Source of the DNA: JBDHZK01 sp039811865
GTDB lineage: Bacteria; Actinomycetota; Actinomycetes; Propionibacteriales; Propionibacteriaceae
NCBI GenBank assembly: GCA_039811865.1
Contig: JBDHZK010000077.1
Location: 1-12,465, forward strand
DNA: 12,465 bases
Direction: 5' to 3'
The position numbers and the translations under genes were made by a program. The notes beneath the pieces were generated by a model, which had not been told where the DNA came from, ran no database searches, and saw only the letters and a program-made list of their open reading frames with translations. This document shows, piece after piece, positions 6,509 through 12,465 of the stretch; within the stretch, counting starts at the first letter, position 1, and every line of letters starts with the position of its first letter.

Positions 6509-6964
6509 CTAGCGCTTGTGCTCGTCCTCGTAGTCGGTGAGCATCTGGATTCGCGTCGCGTGCCGGTCGTCGCCGCTGAACGGCGTCTCAAGGAACATCT
6601 TCGCGATGGCCAACGACTCCTCCAACGTGTTCATCCGGCCCCCGATGGCCAGCACGTTGGCGTCGTTGTGGTTACGGGTCAGCCGCGCGAGTTCGGGGTT
6701 GTAGGCGAGCCCGGCCCGGACGCCCTTGACCTTGTTGGCCGCGATCTGTTCGCCGTTGCCGGAGCCGCCCAAGACGATGCCCAACGAACCGGGCTCGGCC
6801 ACCACTGCCTCGGCGCAGGGGATGCAGAAGACCGGGTAGTGGTCGAGGGCGTCGTAGGCGTGAGCGCCGTGGTCCACAACGTCGTAGCCCAGGGCGGTCA
6901 GCTCGGCGACCAGGTATTCCTTGACGTCGAATGCCGCGTGATCGGTAGCAATGTGTACGCGCAT
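6509..6964 (-). CDS. rpiB: Ribose-5-phosphate isomerase B
   Basis: This 151-residue cytoplasmic enzyme interconverts ribose 5-phosphate and ribulose 5-phosphate in the non-oxidative pentose phosphate pathway. The N-terminus MRVHIATDHAAF carries the substrate-binding D8-H9. GGSGNGEQIAANK (66-77) is the actinobacterial active-site loop: Ser68 stands where E. coli RpiB has its catalytic Cys, and Glu72 matches the catalytic Glu75 of M. tuberculosis RpiB. H98 in NHNDA matches the ring-opening His, and GGRMNTLEE follows as in the mycobacterial enzyme. The open frame extends upstream to 7255, but similarity begins at the ATG at 6964, which also lies 6 bases after a -10 box. It converges on the polysaccharide operon. 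In M. tuberculosis the nei1 gene follows it directly; here that gene is displaced. Confidence 0.95.
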   Translation of the reverse strand: MRVHIATDHAAFDVKEYLVAELTALGYDVVDHGAHAYDALDHYPVFCIPCAEAVVAEPGSLGIVLGGSGNGEQIAANKVKGVRAGLAYNPELARLTRNHNDANVLAIGGRMNTLEESLAIAKMFLETPFSGDDRHATRIQMLTDYEDEHKR

Positions 6965-6970
6965 GACGTC

Positions 6971-6999
6971 ACTATTGCAGCCGGTCCGCGGTGTGTCTG
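6971..6999 (-). promoter_or_regulatory. Predicted leaderless promoter of rpiB
   Basis: On the minus strand CAGACA (6999-6994) and AATAGT (6976-6971) are separated by 17 bases, and the ATG follows 6 bases after the -10 box. No Shine-Dalgarno sequence precedes the ATG, so a transcript beginning at the start codon fits best. Confidence 0.5.
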
Positions 7000-7097
7000 T
7001 AGTGCCGAGGAGCAACTTCCGCACGACTACCTGGGGACGAACGCCCCGAGCCCGCGGGCCGAGGCGCTCAGGCGTCTGGTCCCATGAGTCCGCTGGC

Positions 7098-7196
7098 ATG
7101 GTCCTGACGCGCCGCGACCTGCTCGGCAGCGCCGCGGTCTTGATGCTGGTGGGCTGCGCCGACGGCGCCAACCCCAACGAGCCGCCCGCGGGGTAG
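7098..7196 (+). pseudogene. Tiny frame with Tat-type lipoprotein signal peptide (truncated lipoprotein or micro-lipoprotein)
   Basis: This 32-residue frame begins M-V-L-T-R-R-D-L-L-G, a twin-arginine motif. A hydrophobic stretch follows, then a lipobox L-V-G-C with the lipidation Cys at residue 20. Only 13 more residues (CADGANPNEPPAG) precede the stop. That is a complete Tat lipoprotein export signal with almost no mature protein. The sequence after the stop shows no recognisable continuation in any frame I read. It could be the start of a decayed lipoprotein gene, a genuine lipopeptide, or chance. The ribosome binding site is poor. It lies in the 448-base gap (6965-7412) between rpiB and the Rv2466c-like gene, and apart from the rpiB promoter and a terminator I see nothing else there. 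Confidence 0.35.
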
Positions 7197-7358
7197 CCAG
7201 ACAGGCGCTCTGCAAGGCGAGCCGCACCCACCTGGCAACGCGAGGTGAGCATCACCGGCAGGCGGGCTCCGGGACCGGAGCGGCCAGCGCTGCCGTCCTG
7301 GATTCGCTGGGACGTCGGCGCGACTGCCCGGTCAGGCGGCCTGGCAGCTCTTCCTGCG

Positions 7359-7409
7359 AGCCGGCCTGAGCCGCTGACCGCGGAGGCGGTCGATCGAGCG
7401 GCCCCGGCT
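7359..7409 (-). terminator. GC-rich hairpin terminator of the Rv2466c-like gene
   Basis: Three nested complementary pairs form one long imperfect hairpin: AGCCGG (7359-7364) with CCGGCT (7404-7409), GCCGCT (7370-7375) with AGCGGC (7397-7402), and GACCGC (7376-7381) with GCGGTC (7386-7391) around a GGAG loop. It begins 3 bases beyond the minus-strand stop codon at 7413-7415. No T-tract is present. Confidence 0.6.
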
Positions 7410-7412
7410 GAG

Positions 7413-8015
7413 TCAGTCGAAGATCGGCTCGCGGGTGCGCGTCCGCTTCAACTCGAAGAACCCGGGATAGGCCGTCACCTTGACGAACCCGTCGAACAGG
7501 TCGCCGGCCGCCTCGCCCTTGGGCGCCGGCGAGATCACCGGGCCGAACAGGCTCATACCGTTGACGCGGATGACCGGCGTGCCCACCTCGGTGCCCACGG
7601 GCGTCATCCCTGCGGCATGGGAGGCGCGCAGCGCATCGTCGTTGGCGTCGGTGTCGCCGGCGTCGGCGAGCGAGGGCGGCAGCCCGGCATCGGCGAGCGC
7701 GGCCGCGATGGTCGGCTTCGTACGCGGTTGGCCCAACGGATGGAAGCGCGTCCCGATCGCGGTGTAGAAGTTGCGCAACGCTGGTGAGCCGAACTGCTCC
7801 TCCACCGCGATCGCCACGCGCACCGCCGCCCAGGAGTCGTCCATCAACGCTCGGTAGGAGGGATCCAGATCGCGGCCCTCGTTCAGCACCGACAGGCTCA
7901 TCACGTGGAACGTGGTGCGCACGTCGCGCACCTTCTCCACCTCCAGCATCCAACGAGACGCCATCCAGGCCCAGGGGCATGCCGGGTCGAACCAGAAATC
8001 AACAGCGGTGGTCAC
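7413..8015 (-). CDS. DsbA-family thioredoxin-fold protein, Rv2466c-like (mycothiol-linked reductase)
   Basis: This 200-residue cytoplasmic protein aligns along its length with M. tuberculosis Rv2466c, a DsbA/FrnE-like mycothiol-dependent reductase that activates a nitro-compound prodrug. Shared blocks are VDFWFDPACPW near the N-terminus, SRWMLEVEKVRD, FHVMSLSVLNE, the VGTxVGTPVIRVNG cis-Pro region, FFGPV-like LFGPVIS, and the C-terminal FFELKRTRTREPIFD. The active site reads C13-P-W-A16, where Rv2466c has C-P-W-C, so the second (resolving) Cys is absent. A single-Cys enzyme would have to work through a mixed disulfide with a low-molecular-weight thiol such as mycothiol. The start is the GTG at 8015-8013; no signal peptide is present. 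It is divergent from pepN, as in M. tuberculosis. Confidence 0.92.
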   Translation of the reverse strand: MTTAVDFWFDPACPWAWMASRWMLEVEKVRDVRTTFHVMSLSVLNEGRDLDPSYRALMDDSWAAVRVAIAVEEQFGSPALRNFYTAIGTRFHPLGQPRTKPTIAAALADAGLPPSLADAGDTDANDDALRASHAAGMTPVGTEVGTPVIRVNGMSLFGPVISPAPKGEAAGDLFDGFVKVTAYPGFFELKRTRTREPIFD

Positions 8016-8021
8016 CGCTCG

Positions 8022-8027
8022 AACCTA
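8022..8027 (-). promoter_or_regulatory. Predicted -10 box of a leaderless promoter for the Rv2466c-like gene
   Basis: TAGGTT (minus strand, 8027-8022) lies 6 bases before the GTG start, and there is no ribosome binding site. A weak -35 candidate, TTCCGC (8050-8045), is spaced by 17 bases. Confidence 0.4.
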
Positions 8028-8119
8028 GCAACGCCCCCGCCGCAGCGGAACCTCGACGGATGGCCCGTGGACGGTCGCTTTGGAATGTGGGCGCTGGCGG
8101 TCCGAGCGGCCACCGCGAC

Positions 8120-8131
8120 GAGCGGCCGCTC
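8120..8131. promoter_or_regulatory. 12-base palindrome upstream of the pepN promoter
   Basis: GAGCGGCCGCTC is a perfect palindrome whose left half GAGCGGCC recurs at 8104-8111. It lies 10 bases before the predicted pepN -35 box, in the 161-base region shared with the divergent Rv2466c-like gene. It is a candidate operator. GC-rich self-complementarity by chance is a real alternative in this composition. Confidence 0.3.
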
Positions 8132-8141
8132 AAGCCGGGAG

Positions 8142-8169
8142 TTGAGGGACGCCGCGAAGCCACTAGGGT
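8142..8169 (+). promoter_or_regulatory. Predicted leaderless promoter of pepN
   Basis: TTGAGG (8142-8147) and TAGGGT (8164-8169) are separated by 16 bases, and exactly 7 bases lie between the -10 box and the ATG at 8177. This is the classic actinobacterial leaderless arrangement. AGGGTG could be read as a Shine-Dalgarno sequence instead, but its match to TANNNT at -10 spacing is better. Confidence 0.55.
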
Positions 8170-8176
8170 GCCAAGA

Positions 8177-10780
<2,604 letters not shown>

Positions 10781-10781
10781 C

Positions 10782-11930
10782 GTGCCCACCGTGGCCGAGG
10801 TCGCGGCCGCCCTGGAGCGGCGCTACCCGCTGCACCTGGCCGAGGACTGGGACCGGGTCGGCCTGGTCGTCGGCGATCCCGACGCTGAGGTGACCGGCGT
10901 CCTGGCCACGGTCGACGTCACGGACGCGGTGATCGCCGAGGCCATGGCGGTCGGCGCCGACCTGATCGTCGCGCACCATCCGCTGCTGCTGCGCGGCATC
11001 AGCACCGTGCGCGCCGACCAGCCCAAGGGACGCCGCGTCCTCGCCCTGGCCGGCGCCGGCATCGCGTGCTACGCCGCCCACACCAACGCGGACTCCGCCC
11101 CGGGCGGCGTCTGCGACGCGCTGGCGGCGCGGCTCGGCCTGGTCGACCTGATCGCCCTCGACGCGCGTCCAGAAGACCTGGACAAGCTGGTCGTCTTCGT
11201 TCCCACCGAGCACCTGGCCCCGCTCGTGGACGCCGTCGCCGCCGCCGGCGCGGGTTCGATCGGCGACTACGACCGCTGCTACTTCGCCTCGCCGGGGACG
11301 GGCAGCTTCCGCCCGCTGGCCGGCGCCGAACCCTACGTCGGCGCGGTCGGAGAAGTAGAGCAGGTCGCCGAGCAGCGCGTCGAACTGGTGCTTCCCCGGC
11401 GCGCGCGCGAGCGCGTGGTGGCGGCGATGCGGTCGGCGCACCCGTACGAGGAACCCGCGTTCGACGTCATCCCGCTCGCCGGTTTCCCCGGTGGACGACC
11501 GCGCGGGCTGGGCCGGGTCGGCCGGCTTGGCCAGCCCCTGGCCGCCCGCGATTTCGCGGCGCTGGTGGCCTCTCGGACGCCGGCCACGGTGACCGGCGTC
11601 CGCCTCGCCGGCGACCCCGGCAAGCTGGTCGAGCGGGTCGCCGTCCTGGCGGGGGCGGGCGATTCGCATCTCGAGGCGGCGCGCGCCGCGGGCGTCGACG
11701 CGTACGTCACCTCGGATCTGCGCCACCACCCGGTGGAGGAGGCGCTGGCGCACGCGGGAGCACCCGTCCTGGTCGATCTGGCGCACTGGGCGGCGGAGTC
11801 CACCTGGCTACCGGTGCTCGCCGGGCAACTGCGCGACGACTTCCCCGGCCTGGAGGTCACCGTCTCGTCCGTGCGCACCGATCAGTGGACGCTGCGCATC
11901 GACCAGGGCCTAGGACCCAAGCCGGGTTAG
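10782..11930 (+). CDS. Nif3-like dinuclear metal-centre protein (long YqfO form)
   Basis: This 382-residue protein belongs to the Nif3/YqfO/YbgI family, a toroidal hexameric hydrolase-like fold with two metal ions and a poorly defined substrate (often labelled GTP cyclohydrolase I type 2). Metal ligands are visible: H65-H66-P in AHHPLLLRG, H100 and D104 in HTNAD, and H335 and E339 in DLAHWAAE. Between them, about residues 130-235, lies the PII/CutA-like insert of the long form, including AMRSAHPYEEPAFDVIPL. The GTG at 10782 follows GGGAGG (10769-10774) by 7 bases, a strong ribosome binding site, and lies 1 base after the pepN stop. In many actinobacteria Nif3 is paired with a C4 zinc-ribbon protein; that gene is not immediately downstream here. 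Confidence 0.93.
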   Translation: MPTVAEVAAALERRYPLHLAEDWDRVGLVVGDPDAEVTGVLATVDVTDAVIAEAMAVGADLIVAHHPLLLRGISTVRADQPKGRRVLALAGAGIACYAAHTNADSAPGGVCDALAARLGLVDLIALDARPEDLDKLVVFVPTEHLAPLVDAVAAAGAGSIGDYDRCYFASPGTGSFRPLAGAEPYVGAVGEVEQVAEQRVELVLPRRARERVVAAMRSAHPYEEPAFDVIPLAGFPGGRPRGLGRVGRLGQPLAARDFAALVASRTPATVTGVRLAGDPGKLVERVAVLAGAGDSHLEAARAAGVDAYVTSDLRHHPVEEALAHAGAPVLVDLAHWAAESTWLPVLAGQLRDDFPGLEVTVSSVRTDQWTLRIDQGLGPKPG

Positions 11931-11933
11931 CGT
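11928..11933 (+). promoter_or_regulatory. Predicted leaderless -10 box of the ybjQ-family gene
   Basis: TAGCGT begins at the nif3 stop codon and lies exactly 7 bases before the ATG at 11941, the same geometry as pepN. An AGGA at 11935-11938 is only 2 bases from the ATG, too close for a normal ribosome binding site. No convincing -35 box was seen. Confidence 0.4.
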
Positions 11934-11940
11934 TAGGACC

Positions 11941-12306
11941 ATGCTGATCGTCACGACCCAGTCCATTCCCGGCTACCGCGTCGACGCCGTGCTCGGCGTC
12001 GTGGTCAGCGTCTCGGTGCGCGATTCCATGTACAGCGCGGACGGAATCGTGGCCCACACCAGCGACAAGCGTGCGATGGCGTCCATGGGTTTCGACGCCG
12101 AGGCCGAGGCCCTGGACCGCATCCGGGCCGAGGTCGAGCGTCGCGGCGGAAACGCGCTGATCGACTGCAGGCTCGACACCGACGAGATCTTGGAGCGCTT
12201 CTCCAAGGTGACCTGTTACGGCACCGCCGTTTCGGTCGTCCCCATTCCGCAGGGCCAAGACGGCGCCACCGGACAGTCCAGCGCCGAGGCGGCGAATCTG
12301 CGCTGA
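11941..12306 (+). CDS. YbjQ/UPF0145-family protein
   Basis: This 121-residue protein matches the YbjQ (UPF0145) family, small pentamer-forming cytoplasmic proteins sometimes called heavy-metal-binding domain proteins, whose role is unproven. It has the typical start MLIVTTQSIPGYRVDAVLGVV, the middle helix with A-x-x-x-A-L-D-R-I-R-A-E-V, the G-G-N-A-L-I-D-C strand (family G-A-N-A-V-V-G-V) and the terminal block V-T-C-Y-G-T-A-V-S-V. The last ~18 residues are a Gln/Gly/Ala-rich tail outside the domain. The family's central region is shorter here than in E. coli-type members. It lies 10 bases after nif3 but may have its own promoter. Confidence 0.88.
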   Translation: MLIVTTQSIPGYRVDAVLGVVVSVSVRDSMYSADGIVAHTSDKRAMASMGFDAEAEALDRIRAEVERRGGNALIDCRLDTDEILERFSKVTCYGTAVSVVPIPQGQDGATGQSSAEAANLR

Positions 12307-12313
12307 GGGGCCC

Positions 12314-12355
12314 GGCTCAGGCCGTTCGGCTCAGGCTGTTCGGCTCAGGCAGTCT
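12314..12355. repeat. Three tandem 14-base repeats at a convergent gene junction
   Basis: GGCTCAGGCCGTTC (12314-12327), GGCTCAGGCTGTTC (12328-12341) and GGCTCAGGCAGTCT (12342-12355) are consecutive; the core GGCTCAGGC is identical in all three. The third copy contains the minus-strand stop codon of the downstream membrane protein, and the first two carry the same TGA as duplicates outside the gene. Each junction can form a small GCCG-TT-CGGC type hairpin, so the array may also act as a weak terminator. Confidence 0.7.
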
Positions 12356-12465
12356 TCCCGCGCTGAATCAGCTTCCCGGCGAAGCCGAGCACCGTGAAGA
12401 CCAGGCCGATCCCGAACGGGATGGCGTACAAGACGATCATGTAGTCGAGCACCGAGGGCGCCGGG
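12345..12465 (-). CDS. C-terminus of a small membrane protein (partial at window edge)
   Basis: On the minus strand the last 39 codons read as a short linker, D-Y-M-I-V-L-Y-A-I-P-F-G-I-G-L-V-F-T-V-L-G-F-A-G (one clear transmembrane helix), and a basic tail ending G-K-T-A before the TGA at 12347-12345. The hydrophobic run ending in positive charges suggests a cytoplasmic C-terminus. The start lies outside the window and I do not recognise the family. It converges on the ybjQ-family gene across 38 bases. Confidence 0.65.
   Translation of the reverse strand, partial: PAPSVLDYMIVLYAIPFGIGLVFTVLGFAGKLIQRGKTA

Noticed and set aside
6965..7255. Upstream extension of rpiB to 7255 on the minus strand
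   Set aside because: RpiB family similarity starts exactly at the ATG at 6964, which is preceded at leaderless distance by a -35/-10 pair.

Overview
The window comes from a high-GC Gram-positive bacterium (Actinomycetota). Evidence: very GC-rich coding sequence, GTG starts, an actinobacterial-type RpiB, a mycothiol-linked DsbA-like protein of the Rv2466c family, a Streptomyces/Mycobacterium-type aminopeptidase N, and several genes whose -10 box sits 6-7 bases before the start codon (leaderless transcripts). I cannot name the genus.

Layout. Positions 1-19 (minus) hold the first six codons of a Fpg/Nei-type DNA glycosylase. A 357-base divergent intergenic region follows, rich in palindromes. 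From 377 to 6453 three plus-strand genes overlap by 8 bases at each junction: a UDP-sugar 6-dehydrogenase, a membrane glycosyltransferase resembling hyaluronan synthase/NodC, and a 1122-residue membrane-anchored protein joining a heparinase II/III-like lyase to a NodB-type polysaccharide deacetylase. A strong inverted repeat (6459-6502) ends this operon against the convergent rpiB (minus, 6509-6964). A 448-base gap holds a tiny Tat-lipoprotein-like frame and a terminator. Next come the Rv2466c-like gene (minus, 7413-8015) and, divergently, pepN (8177-10780), nif3 (10782-11930) and a ybjQ-family gene (11941-12306). The right edge (12345-12465, minus) is the C-terminus of a small membrane protein.

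Main interpretation. nei, rpiB, the Rv2466c-type gene and pepN are consecutive in Mycobacterium tuberculosis (Rv2464c-Rv2467, from memory). The same order occurs here, but nei and rpiB are separated by the three-gene polysaccharide operon. Spot counts show lower G+C in the operon (34/60 at 1081-1140, 37/60 at 3841-3900) than in the flank (47/60 at 10261-10320, 48/60 at 11101-11160). The operon therefore looks like an acquired cassette inside a conserved housekeeping block.

The three products make a coherent synthase-dependent exopolysaccharide system. The dehydrogenase supplies a uronic (probably N-acetyl-aminouronic) nucleotide sugar, the synthase polymerises and extrudes the chain, and the tethered outer enzyme cuts at uronate residues and removes N-acetyl groups. 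Fused deacetylase-plus-hydrolase proteins are known from the Pel and PNAG systems; a lyase-deacetylase fusion beside a hyaluronan-synthase-like enzyme in an actinobacterium is, as far as I know, undescribed.
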